A DNA stretch of 15,891 nt from positions 1-15,891 of the forward strand of contig CAJZIB010000012.1 of NCBI GenBank assembly GCA_916049555.1, written 5' to 3'. This DNA is from an uncultured Candidatus Saccharibacteria bacterium (GTDB lineage Bacteria; Patescibacteriota; Saccharimonadia; Saccharimonadales; Saccharimonadaceae). Positions 8,237-14,811 of the stretch are shown here, piece by piece. The first letter of the stretch is position 1; each line of letters opens with the position of its first letter. Both the position numbers and the translations under genes were made by a program. Under the pieces are notes generated by a model. It searched no databases. It was not told the origin of the DNA and saw only the letters and a program-made list of their open reading frames with translations.

Positions 8237-8297
8237 AGATGTTTGGTTTGATGACTAACGCGACTGGTAGATGTTTGGTTTGGTGACTAACGTGACT
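8237..8297 (+). repeat. Two-copy direct repeat, 29-bp unit, 32-bp period
   Basis: Copies at 8237-8265 and 8269-8297 begin AGATGTTTGGTTTG and end ACT; they agree at 27 of 29 positions, both differences being transitions (A/G at unit position 15, C/T at unit position 25). They lie between the ung stop and the terminator, outside any plausible gene. Function is unknown. Confidence 0.85.
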
Positions 8298-8325
8298 ATT
8301 TGATATTTTTTGCTGTTATATTTTT

Positions 8326-8357
8326 AAAAAAAGAACCCGTAGGTACGGGTCTTTTTT
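8326..8357. terminator. Bidirectional rho-independent terminator
   Basis: Stem ACCCGT (8335-8340) / ACGGGT (8345-8350) with loop AGGT, flanked by an A run (8326-8332) on the left and a T run (8352-8357) on the right. It therefore has a U tract on both strands and serves both the ung operon (plus) and the pilin gene (minus), which converge here. Confidence 0.88.
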
Positions 8358-8385
8358 GTGAGGTTATATCGAGATGCGTCAATAA

Positions 8386-9051
8386 TTAGATTGCGTTGCA
8401 GATTGAACCACCACCCTCTTTTTTGTAGAGGATAGCAACTTTACGTGAACCAGAGGCATGAACTGCGTCTTCACCTTCACAGGTGGCGTTGGTGACGATG
8501 CTGATGGTGTGGCCCTTGGAACCAGTTTGTTCATATGGGTTACCAGCGGTAACATCGTCGATGCCATTTGGGCGACCTTCAGATTGTTCAACCCAGGTTG
8601 ATTTCGAGCGCTGACCGTTATTGCAGATTTTGGTGGAAGCATCGTAGGAAGTTGCTTCGCGGCAGGAGGAAATGGAGAGTGAGTATGGATCACCATCTGG
8701 ATCTACGAATTTATCTTTTGCTTCGGCGCTAATCAAGAGGTAAGAATCGTAGAAGTAAGCCCAAGATTGGTGATTGAGAGTACGAGTGATGTTTTGGTCG
8801 ACTTCGGCGTGGCCAGAAACATAGTTACCATACTTGTCGGATGGAATTGCACCGCTGTTGTTACTTTGATAATTAGTGATGGCAGTACTGAGACGTGAAA
8901 TGTCGGAGACGCGCTGGGTGTCACGGCGGTTACGAGCGAGAGCTGGGAGGGCAATGAAGACCATAAGGAAGATAAGGCCAGCAATACCAAGGACCAACAC
9001 TACCTCGATGATGGTGAAACCCTTTTTATTTTTAATATCTTGATTTCTCAT
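8386..9051 (-). CDS. Type IV pilin-like protein (class III signal, prepilin)
   Basis: Major or minor pilin subunit, 221 residues. After a short basic leader comes KKGFTIIEVV: cleavage is expected after G11, leaving Phe at +1 and the conserved Glu at +5 (residue 16), followed by the hydrophobic N-terminal helix (about 12-38). The C-terminal globular part carries four cysteines (C130, C143, C191, C218), probably two disulfides. Start ATG at 9051 has AAAGGA five bases upstream on the minus strand. The prepilin peptidase gene is divergent next door, and the gene ends in the bidirectional terminator. No assembly ATPase or platform gene is in the window, so pilus versus competence pseudopilus cannot be decided. 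Confidence 0.9.
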   Translation of the reverse strand: MRNQDIKNKKGFTIIEVVLVLGIAGLIFLMVFIALPALARNRRDTQRVSDISRLSTAITNYQSNNSGAIPSDKYGNYVSGHAEVDQNITRTLNHQSWAYFYDSYLLISAEAKDKFVDPDGDPYSLSISSCREATSYDASTKICNNGQRSKSTWVEQSEGRPNGIDDVTAGNPYEQTGSKGHTISIVTNATCEGEDAVHASGSRKVAILYKKEGGGSICNAI

Positions 9052-9094
9052 TTTATCCTTTCTTTGTGGAATTTAGGAGTGTTTCTTTATCCAA

Positions 9095-9123
9095 ATCATA
9101 CTCAAAAACGATAGAAAAATCAA
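9095..9123 (-). promoter_or_regulatory. Promoter of the pilin gene
   Basis: On the minus strand: TTGATT (9123-9118), exact 17-base spacer, TATGAT (9100-9095). Expected start near 9088, giving a leader of about 37 bases that includes the AAAGGA ribosome site. It is arranged back to back with the pilD -10 at 9132-9140. Confidence 0.6.
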
Positions 9124-9131
9124 GGGGCTTA

Positions 9132-9140
9132 TGCTAATAT
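9132..9140 (+). promoter_or_regulatory. Extended -10 promoter of pilD, leaderless arrangement
   Basis: TGC then TAATAT (9135-9140). The usual start point seven bases after the -10 falls at 9147, next to the GTG start codon at 9148, so the transcript would carry essentially no leader. No ribosome site is seen before the GTG. Confidence 0.5.
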
Positions 9141-9147
9141 ACGGTTA

Positions 9148-10125
9148 GTGTTGTGGTTACTGTTTGTTGTATTTTTTAGTTTTGGTGCGATATTCGGATC
9201 GTTTGCCTGTTGTCAGGCGGAACGAATGTTTTTGAAGTCTGAGGGGAAGGGGCTTGGAAGGAGATCGCAATGTCTTTTTTGTGGCCATAAGCTAGAGTGG
9301 TTTGAGTTGATTCCAATTTTTTCGTGGATTTTTTTGCGAGGAAAATGTCGAAAATGTAAGAATAAAATTGGTAAAATAGAGCTTTTTTCAGAGATTCTGA
9401 TGGGGGTGATTTTTAGCTTAATTTTATGGTTTGTCTTAAAGCAGGCTGGGCTGTTTGGGTTGATCGGTGGTGTAAAAACTGTGGAAGGAATGAGTGTGGG
9501 TGGGGCGGCTGGTATGTTTGGAGTTCGAGATGAACTGGGTGTGACGCTACTATGCAATCCAGTAGTGATTTTGAGACTTGTAATTTTACTTTCCAGCGCG
9601 GTGTTGTTTTGGATTTTGTTAGTTCATGATTTTAAGTGGCAAAGTTTACCGAGCTGGATTTTATATACATTGATATTTTTAGGTATGGCGTATTTTGTGT
9701 TGAACGAAATGACGAGTCTTGGCTTCGTACAGGAGGGGGGAGTTTCGGGTGCCACGAAAACGGTTGGTAAATTGGCATTTACGCAGCAAATAACCTTCTT
9801 GAAAAGAGATTTAATGGGACTTTTTGGAGGATTATTGATTTTACCGGGACTGTATTTTGTTTTATATAGATTTTCAAAGGAAAAATTAGTGGGTGGAGGA
9901 GACTATCTCTTAACTATTTCAATGGTGCTGTTCATTGGTAGGTTTGAGTTAGCGCTGACCTTACTTTGTGTGGCAAATTTACTGGCTTTATTCTTGAATG
10001 CGGGGAAGATTTTAAGGAAGAAAGAAACGAAGATTGCATTTGGGCCGTATTTGATACTGGGGTTTTGGATAGTTTTGTTTTTGTCTCAGGAAATTTTGCG
10101 ATATCTGTATATTGTATCGGTATGA
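9148..10125 (+). CDS. pilD: Prepilin peptidase (type IV leader peptidase, A24 family)
   Basis: Polytopic membrane aspartic protease that removes the basic leader of prepilins and usually N-methylates the new terminus. Seen: the N-terminal helix with FGAIFGSFA, two CxxC zinc pairs (C42/C45, C67/C70) with FELIPIFSW between them, catalytic D161 (HDFKWQSLP) and D252 (GGGDYLL), and the AFGP motif near 297-300. At 325 residues it is longer than the usual 250-290; extra sequence sits at about 107-140 and 187-220. The start is GTG 9148, giving the normal N-terminus. The pilin gene diverges from it, which supports the enzyme-substrate link. It converges with the recombinase gene, leaving only ten bases between stops. 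Confidence 0.92.
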   Translation: MLWLLFVVFFSFGAIFGSFACCQAERMFLKSEGKGLGRRSQCLFCGHKLEWFELIPIFSWIFLRGKCRKCKNKIGKIELFSEILMGVIFSLILWFVLKQAGLFGLIGGVKTVEGMSVGGAAGMFGVRDELGVTLLCNPVVILRLVILLSSAVLFWILLVHDFKWQSLPSWILYTLIFLGMAYFVLNEMTSLGFVQEGGVSGATKTVGKLAFTQQITFLKRDLMGLFGGLLILPGLYFVLYRFSKEKLVGGGDYLLTISMVLFIGRFELALTLLCVANLLALFLNAGKILRKKETKIAFGPYLILGFWIVLFLSQEILRYLYIVSV

Positions 10126-10135
10126 GAATTGTGAT

Positions 10136-11080
10136 TTATTCTTTAGTCTCAGTATGAAACTTTTCATGGACTTCTTTGAGGTGTGGATCGGTGATATGAG
10201 TGTAAATTTGTGTAGTGGCAATATTAGCGTGACCGAGTAGGCTCTGAACAGAACGGATGTCAGCGCCATTCATGAGGAGATCAGTGGCAAAACTATGGCG
10301 TAAAGTATGGGGGGTGACGTGTTTAGTGATACCGGCTTGCCTAGTGTATTTTCCGATAATGCGTTCAATTGATCTTGGGCTAAGCCTTCGAAAGTCACCA
10401 GAGGTATCTGGGATATTTTGATTAGATGAATTGTTAAGAAAGAGGGCGGGGAGAGTGTCGGTTCTGGCGTTTAAATATTCTTCAATGTGTTCGGCAGTGG
10501 TTTGATCGATGAAAATTGGGCGATCTTTTTTACCTTTACCACGGACCATAAATTCGCGGCGTGCGAGGTTGATGGAATCACGGTTAAGATTGCAGAGTTC
10601 AGAAACGCGAAGTCCGCCAGAGAAGAGTAGCTCGATGATGGCGCGGTCGCGGAGGCCGGTTTCAGTATCGGTGGGAATTTCAGAAAGTAGGCGAGAAACT
10701 TCGTCAAAATGGAGAAAAGTCACTTGTTTTTTGGCAGCGCGTGGGAGATCTACCAGACTGGGGTCGAGGGATTTAATATCACGCTTAGCGAGATATTTTA
10801 GAAAACCGCGCAGTGCAATAAGGTGGTAGCTTTGGGTTAAGGCGGAAAGTCGTTCGTGATTTTGGTTGTCGTCAAAGCGGTTGAGACGGAGGCGGAATTT
10901 GCGAAGGATTTCAGGAGTTAGATCGGCTGGTTTGATGGTAGCACCTTCGGGGAAATCCTGTGTAATAAGATCTAAGAAGCGAGCCAGATAGAGGCCATAG
11001 TTCTCGGTGGTCTTGGTGGAACGGCCTTTTTCAATTTCGAGAGATTCAAGAAAATCACTAATTAAATCGGAGATATCCAT
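10136..11080 (-). CDS. XerC/XerD-family tyrosine recombinase
   Basis: Site-specific recombinase, most likely the housekeeping enzyme resolving chromosome dimers at dif. The 314-residue protein has an N-terminal SAM-like DNA-binding domain (about 1-105) and a catalytic domain with the full set: R158 (GLRVSEL), K182 (GKGKKDR), H258 and R261 (PHTLRHSFAT), H284 (LLGHANIATT) and nucleophile Y293 (QIYTH). XerC and XerD cannot be separated from sequence alone, so no symbol is given. The length and complete N-domain are typical of Xer rather than phage integrases. Its ATG lies eight bases from a -10 box, with no ribosome site, so the mRNA is probably leaderless. The promoter is shared head-to-head with the next gene. 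Confidence 0.92.
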   Translation of the reverse strand: MDISDLISDFLESLEIEKGRSTKTTENYGLYLARFLDLITQDFPEGATIKPADLTPEILRKFRLRLNRFDDNQNHERLSALTQSYHLIALRGFLKYLAKRDIKSLDPSLVDLPRAAKKQVTFLHFDEVSRLLSEIPTDTETGLRDRAIIELLFSGGLRVSELCNLNRDSINLARREFMVRGKGKKDRPIFIDQTTAEHIEEYLNARTDTLPALFLNNSSNQNIPDTSGDFRRLSPRSIERIIGKYTRQAGITKHVTPHTLRHSFATDLLMNGADIRSVQSLLGHANIATTQIYTHITDPHLKEVHEKFHTETKE

Positions 11081-11085
11081 AAGAG

Positions 11086-11112
11086 GTATTATAACAGATT
11101 ATGTTATAATAC
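11086..11112. promoter_or_regulatory. Palindromic divergent promoter (recombinase / membrane protein)
   Basis: A perfect 11-bp inverted repeat, GTATTATAACA (11086-11096) and TGTTATAATAC (11102-11112), around a 5-bp spacer GATTA. Each arm contains an extended -10 (TGT TATAAT) pointing outward: 11096-11088 on minus and 11102-11110 on plus. Start codons lie at 11080 (minus) and 11117 (plus), where transcription should begin. No -35 is recognisable, and one polymerase would cover both elements. Confidence 0.7.
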
Positions 11113-11116
11113 GGTT

Positions 11117-12430
11117 ATGGATAATATGGAGAACCCGAATTCGCAGTCAGAAATGACGCCGCCGGCTGGATTACAATCAACTGGCTTTCAGTCTAGTGAT
11201 CTTCAGTCGACTAACCTTCAACCAACTGACATTCAGTCTAATGGATTGCAGATGAAAGCACCGGAAAAGAGCATGGCGCAGGACGCTGATTCTGATGATT
11301 CGGTTTTTCATGTTTTTGGAAATGCTAAAACGGTGGAGTTTGACCAGAAATTGGCAAGTCAACAAATAAATATGAATCCAACAGAGAAAATGGTGGTGGA
11401 ACCTTTGACTGGAAGTAGTGTCGTATATGATGCGAGCAGTGAGCAGGGGGTACCAGAGAATGGTTTTCCGGCTGGATATGGACCAAACGCGGGAATAAAG
11501 AGAATAGAGAAACCGGTAAAACCAAAGCTTAAAGAGAGAATCAAGCGTTCATTCGGCCAAATGACAAAGAAGCAAAGGAGACTTTTGGTGATTATTCCTT
11601 CGATATCCTTGATTTTAATTATTACTTTATCGCTTGTGGCTATGGTAACTGGGGTTTTTGCGACTGATTATTCGAAGACCTATAGTGTGGCTAAGTCGAT
11701 AAAAAATGAGTTGCAGAAAATTCGTAGTAATACAAATTGCGAAAAAGTAATTGAATACAATGATAATACTTTTACGTCAATGGAAATTTATCAAGGATAT
11801 GTTGAAGAATGTAAAAAAGCTGGACGAGGGATTAGCGAGCAGCTAATTGAGGAAATGGGGGATACTGCCGGTGTCTTGAAGGATGTTGAGGTGAACCGTC
11901 GTTTTGAAACCTTCAAGGTGGCATTGAATGAGAGCAAAAATGGTAATGCGGAGATGGAAAAGACTCTAAATTTATACTCGATTTGGCATAGCTGGATTTT
12001 GACGGAGGCTTCTGGTGACAAAAGTCATAATGGCTTCGAGTGGAGCGAGGCAGATATTAAAGATGCCGCAAAGATTTTGATTGAGTCTGGGAATGAGAAA
12101 CTGGTGGCGTACGGAAATCGGTGGGTGGAATTAAAAACTGAGGCAGCGAAGGCAGCGTATAAGTTTTATCACACTTCGGAATCAACGGAAGTGGTAGATT
12201 ATGCGGAGGCAAAGAATGATATGGATGCCAAGAAGGCGGCTTTCTCGGATTTTCAAAAAGAAAAACGTCCGGACGTCGTGACGGAATTTCCATTGCAGCA
12301 GGTGAATCTTGCAAATATTTCGGTGAAGTTTGAGGAAATGTATAGCTTTATTCGAGAGACTTATCAGAAGAATTATAATAAGCGAGTTGGTGGTTGTAAG
12401 GAATTGATTAACGCGATTATATGTGATTAA
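11117..12430 (+). CDS. Unknown single-pass membrane protein with pentapeptide repeats
   Basis: I do not recognise the family. The 437-residue chain has a polar N-terminal region (1-150) with six tandem five-residue repeats at 18-47 (pattern [GDN][LFI]Q[SPM][TSNK], e.g. GLQST, DLQST, NLQPT). A basic stretch (129-155) follows, then one transmembrane helix (about 156-181, ending in VTGVFA) and a mostly helical C-terminal domain of about 255 residues with four cysteines (near 213, 232, 430 and 436). With positive charges before the helix, the repeat region should be cytoplasmic and the C-domain external. The start ATG 11117 coincides with the expected transcription start; no ribosome site is seen. 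ndk follows after 60 bases with its own promoter. Role unknown; a cell-surface or envelope function is a guess. Confidence 0.85.
   Translation: MDNMENPNSQSEMTPPAGLQSTGFQSSDLQSTNLQPTDIQSNGLQMKAPEKSMAQDADSDDSVFHVFGNAKTVEFDQKLASQQINMNPTEKMVVEPLTGSSVVYDASSEQGVPENGFPAGYGPNAGIKRIEKPVKPKLKERIKRSFGQMTKKQRRLLVIIPSISLILIITLSLVAMVTGVFATDYSKTYSVAKSIKNELQKIRSNTNCEKVIEYNDNTFTSMEIYQGYVEECKKAGRGISEQLIEEMGDTAGVLKDVEVNRRFETFKVALNESKNGNAEMEKTLNLYSIWHSWILTEASGDKSHNGFEWSEADIKDAAKILIESGNEKLVAYGNRWVELKTEAAKAAYKFYHTSESTEVVDYAEAKNDMDAKKAAFSDFQKEKRPDVVTEFPLQQVNLANISVKFEEMYSFIRETYQKNYNKRVGGCKELINAIICD
11168..11257 (+). repeat. Six tandem 15-bp units encoding LQ(S/P)x pentapeptides
   Basis: Six consecutive 15-base units inside the membrane-protein gene, each coding a residue, Leu/Phe/Ile, Gln, mostly Ser/Pro, then usually Thr/Ser/Asn; the last unit (GLQMK) is degenerate. 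The protein pattern is stricter than the DNA, since Gln uses both caa and cag and Ser uses tca, tcg and tct, so the repeat has been kept by selection on protein rather than being a recent slip. Confidence 0.75.
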
Positions 12431-12446
12431 AGTATTTGACAGGGTG

Positions 12447-12455
12447 TGATATAAT
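12447..12455 (+). promoter_or_regulatory. Extended -10 promoter of ndk
   Basis: TGA then a perfect TATAAT (12450-12455). A perfect TTGACA (12436-12441) sits only eight bases before it, too close to act as its -35; a weak TTAAAG (12427-12432) lies at 17-base spacing. Start near 12462, with a 29-base leader containing GGGAG (12481-12485). Confidence 0.6.
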
Positions 12456-12490
12456 CGGGAAAAGATAAGAGCATAGCTCAGGGAGTATGT

Positions 12491-13039
12491 ATGTCACAAG
12501 ATAAACCTGCTAATAAAAATAAGGAGGTCGATCTTGCCGACTTCGTACAGAGGACGCTGGTGATTTTTAAGCCAGATTCAATTCAGCGAGGGATTGTTGG
12601 GGAAATTCTCCAGAGATTTGAGCGTGTTGGCTTGAAGATTGTGGGCATGAAGATGGTTAGTCCAGATCAAGCCCTGTTTAAGAAGCATTATGAGGATATT
12701 GGTCAGCTAATTTCACGCCGTGGCGAGGAGACGTTTATGTATAATTTGAATTACATGATGTCTGGCCCGATTATTGCGATGTGTCTTGAGGGGGTTGAGG
12801 CGGTGGCATTGGTACGTAAGATTGTTGGACCAACCGAGCCAAAGTCTGCAGAGATGGGAACAATTCGAGGTGATTTTTCACACATGAGCTTTGGTTATTC
12901 AAATGCGAAGAAAATTGGTGTACCAAACTTAGTACACGCCTCTGGGAATTCTGAAGAGGCAGAAAAAGAGGTGAAGCTTTGGTTTACGGAAGCTGAACTC
13001 TATGATTACGAGGATTTGAACGAGAAATATACTCGCTAG
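12491..13039 (+). CDS. ndk: Nucleoside diphosphate kinase
   Basis: Cytoplasmic enzyme transferring phosphate from ATP to NDPs and dNDPs through a phosphohistidine, the last step to dTTP after Tdk and Tmk. Seen: RTLVIFKPD (K27), the KMVSPDQALFKKHY segment, SGPIIAMCLEG, GPTEPKSAEMGTIRGDFS (R126), and the active-site NLVHASGNSEEAEKEVKLWF (H149). The chain is 182 residues against about 140-155 usual: about 19 polar residues are added at the N-terminus, with insertions near 72-85 (SRRGEETFMYN) and at 131-144 just before the active-site strand. The start ATG 12491 has GGGAG five bases upstream. It is a single-gene unit between the membrane-protein gene and the tRNA-Arg. Confidence 0.95.
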   Translation: MSQDKPANKNKEVDLADFVQRTLVIFKPDSIQRGIVGEILQRFERVGLKIVGMKMVSPDQALFKKHYEDIGQLISRRGEETFMYNLNYMMSGPIIAMCLEGVEAVALVRKIVGPTEPKSAEMGTIRGDFSHMSFGYSNAKKIGVPNLVHASGNSEEAEKEVKLWFTEAELYDYEDLNEKYTR

Positions 13040-13056
13040 AACTCAAGAATTTGGTG

Positions 13057-13065
13057 TGGTATAAT
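13057..13065 (+). promoter_or_regulatory. Extended -10 promoter of the tRNA-Arg operon
   Basis: TGG then TATAAT (13060-13065), start expected about 13072, five bases before the mature tRNA 5' end. No -35 match is seen. The ndk promoter carries a similar GTGTGnTATAAT string. Confidence 0.6.
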
Positions 13066-13076
13066 AGATTTGTGTT

Positions 13077-13152
13077 GGCCTGGTAGCTCAATGGATAGAG
13101 CAGCTCCGTCCTAAGGAGAAGGTTGCGAGTTCGACCCCCGCCCGGGTCACCA
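13077..13152 (+). tRNA. tRNA-Arg (anticodon CCU)
   Basis: A 76-base cloverleaf with encoded CCA: acceptor GGCCTGG/CCGGGTC with two wobble pairs, D-stem GCTC/GAGC, anticodon loop GTCCTAA with CCT at 13110-13112, T-loop TTCGACC. The T-stem GCGAG/CCCGC has one A-C mismatch (13128/13138), and loop position 32 is G rather than a pyrimidine. It reads AGG codons. A protein gene starts 14 bases after the CCA, so the primary transcript is probably tRNA-mRNA. Confidence 0.93.
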
Positions 13153-13166
13153 TAAATTGAAATTAT

Positions 13167-13652
13167 ATGACAAAACTAATATTTGATGGGCAGCGTGAGG
13201 GGGAAGACGTAAAGTTTATTTTTCGTCGACATTTTACTACTGCAAAAGCCGGAGTTATTTTCCTGATCGTAATGACATTTTTGGGATTAATTCCGCTTTT
13301 TTTGTGGAAAGGTGATGTGAGAATGTTTTGGATTTTTCTGGGTTTCGTCTTTGTGGGGCTGATTGGCTTCTTTTATTCCTATATGATGTGGTATTTCTCG
13401 GTTTATATCGTGACAAATCAGCGAATTAGGCAGATTTCACAAAAAGGTTTATTCAAGAAAACTGTGGTGGATTTGGGGCTAGATAAGATTCAGAGTATTT
13501 CTTATGGGATTACTTCGGTGATTGGTGGGGTGATGGGGTATGGAACAATTTTGATTCAAACGGGAGTGGGTGATTTGGTGATTTCGGCAGTGGGGAAGCC
13601 GGCAGAAATCTATGAAAAACTACAAAATATCGTCTCGGATAATACAAAGTAA
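13167..13652 (+). CDS. Bacterial PH domain (bPH2, YdbS-like) membrane protein
   Basis: Small membrane protein of 161 residues: a short cytoplasmic start, two transmembrane helices (about 27-47 and 54-76), then a bacterial PH-type domain (about 79-155) with the family pattern YIVTNQRIRQISQKGLFKKTVVDLGLDKIQSI and GYGTILIQT. Molecular role of the family is poorly known; membrane-stress or scaffold roles have been proposed for relatives. The ATG at 13167 has no visible ribosome site; the gene follows tRNA-Arg by 14 bases and seems to depend on its promoter. The next gene starts 12 bases after its stop, suggesting one operon with the foldase. Confidence 0.85.
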   Translation: MTKLIFDGQREGEDVKFIFRRHFTTAKAGVIFLIVMTFLGLIPLFLWKGDVRMFWIFLGFVFVGLIGFFYSYMMWYFSVYIVTNQRIRQISQKGLFKKTVVDLGLDKIQSISYGITSVIGGVMGYGTILIQTGVGDLVISAVGKPAEIYEKLQNIVSDNTK

Positions 13653-13664
13653 GTGGAGAGAAAA

Positions 13665-14741
13665 ATGAAGAAACATGAAAATAAAGAGGGTGGGGAGGCA
13701 AAGAAAGATTCAATCTTAAAACGCTTGAGAGAGCGTAAAGAGCAAAAAGAGATTGAAGAATTTAGGAATAAAACTGAACTTGAAAAGATCGAGGAGAGAC
13801 GTGAAGAGGTGCTCTCTAAGGGGCGCAAGTTTAAATACCCATTGCAGTATGCAAAGTATCGTATCGTGACATTAACGATCGTGATTTCACTGGTTGCAGT
13901 GATGCTAATCAGTGGTTTCTTGTACGTGGCCTTATATAAGTGGCAGAGCACGGATGCCGTACTATATCGTTTAACGCAGCTAGTGCCACTACCGGTAGCT
14001 TCGATTGAGAATGAACAAGTTAGGTACTCAGATTATCTAATGATCTATAAGAGTACAATTACGCCGATTGAGCAACAGCAGGGAAAGTTGGGGAATGAGA
14101 AAGATACTTCATCGATGGAGTCGCATTATAAGCGAATGGCCTTAACAGAAGCAGAGAATTATGCTTATGCCTTGAAGCTTGCGAATGAATATCATTTAAC
14201 AGTAAATAAAGAAGAGATTGATAAGGCGCTTGATAATCACCGTAGGATCGGTGGAGTGGAGCGTAGTGAGGAAAGTTTTAAGAAAATCCTGGAAGATAAT
14301 TTTGGTCTTTCGATGAAAGAGTATCGTCGAATGCTATATCTTTCTTTGATGAAGGAGAAGGTTTCACAGCAGATTGATAATGAGGCAATAAGGATATCCG
14401 AGACCGTACAAGCTGGGGTGAAGGCAGGAAAAACGCTGAAGGTGATTGCCGCCGAATTGGGGGATAAGGTACTGTATGAGGAGACTGGTGGACTAGTGGA
14501 TAAGATGAACGTAGATGGTGGTCGTGCTGGGGTGGCAATGGAGCTAGCTGACGGTCAAACTTCAGACCGAGTTATGTCTTCTTCCGGTGATGGATATTAC
14601 TTTGTGACATTAGTAAATAAGACTGAATCTTCTGTGAATTATACTTCAATTAAAATTCCTTTTTCGGAATTTACTAAGCGTGTAAAACAGGTACGCGAGT
14701 CGAGCGGTGTGAAGGAATTTATTAAATTAAGTGAAGAATAG
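13665..14741 (+). CDS. Membrane-anchored SurA/PpiC-like foldase, divergent
   Basis: Probable extracytoplasmic chaperone or peptidyl-prolyl isomerase-like protein, 358 residues. It has a highly charged cytoplasmic, coiled-coil-prone N-terminus (1-66), one transmembrane helix (about 67-92), a SurA-N-like helical region (about 110-245: VASIENEQVRYSDYL through MKEYRRMLYLSLMKEKV), and a short parvulin-like C-terminal part (about 250-335) with ETGGLVDK, ELADGQTSDRVMSSSGDGYYFVTLVNKT. The parvulin domain lacks the usual ARHIL-type first strand, so isomerase activity is doubtful and a pure chaperone role is likely. ATG 13665 is chosen because GGAG (13655-13658) precedes it by six bases; an in-frame GTG at 13653 would add only four residues and consume that site. 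Confidence 0.78.
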   Translation: MKKHENKEGGEAKKDSILKRLRERKEQKEIEEFRNKTELEKIEERREEVLSKGRKFKYPLQYAKYRIVTLTIVISLVAVMLISGFLYVALYKWQSTDAVLYRLTQLVPLPVASIENEQVRYSDYLMIYKSTITPIEQQQGKLGNEKDTSSMESHYKRMALTEAENYAYALKLANEYHLTVNKEEIDKALDNHRRIGGVERSEESFKKILEDNFGLSMKEYRRMLYLSLMKEKVSQQIDNEAIRISETVQAGVKAGKTLKVIAAELGDKVLYEETGGLVDKMNVDGGRAGVAMELADGQTSDRVMSSSGDGYYFVTLVNKTESSVNYTSIKIPFSEFTKRVKQVRESSGVKEFIKLSEE

Positions 14742-14775
14742 AAATAAAATTTTTGGGTAAAACTAGAATAAGAAA

Positions 14776-14801
14776 AGAGAACTGTAGGAGTTCTCTTTTT
14801 T
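14776..14801 (+). terminator. Rho-independent terminator after the foldase gene
   Basis: Stem AGAGAACT (14776-14783) / AGTTCTCT (14789-14796) with a 5-base loop, followed by a T run to 14801. It closes the tRNA-Arg/PH/foldase operon. The A run on the left is weaker, so reverse-strand termination of the tRNA-Gly transcript is possible but less sure. Confidence 0.88.
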
Positions 14802-14811
14802 AGGATCTTCT

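Noticed and set aside
8237..8297. Possible CRISPR remnant
   Set aside because: Only two copies separated by three bases, no spacer-sized gap, and no cas genes.
10136..11080. Recombinase as phage or island integrase next to tRNA genes
   Set aside because: Size, full N-domain and motifs fit housekeeping Xer; no tRNA is adjacent, no direct repeats of a tRNA end were seen and neighbours are ordinary genes.
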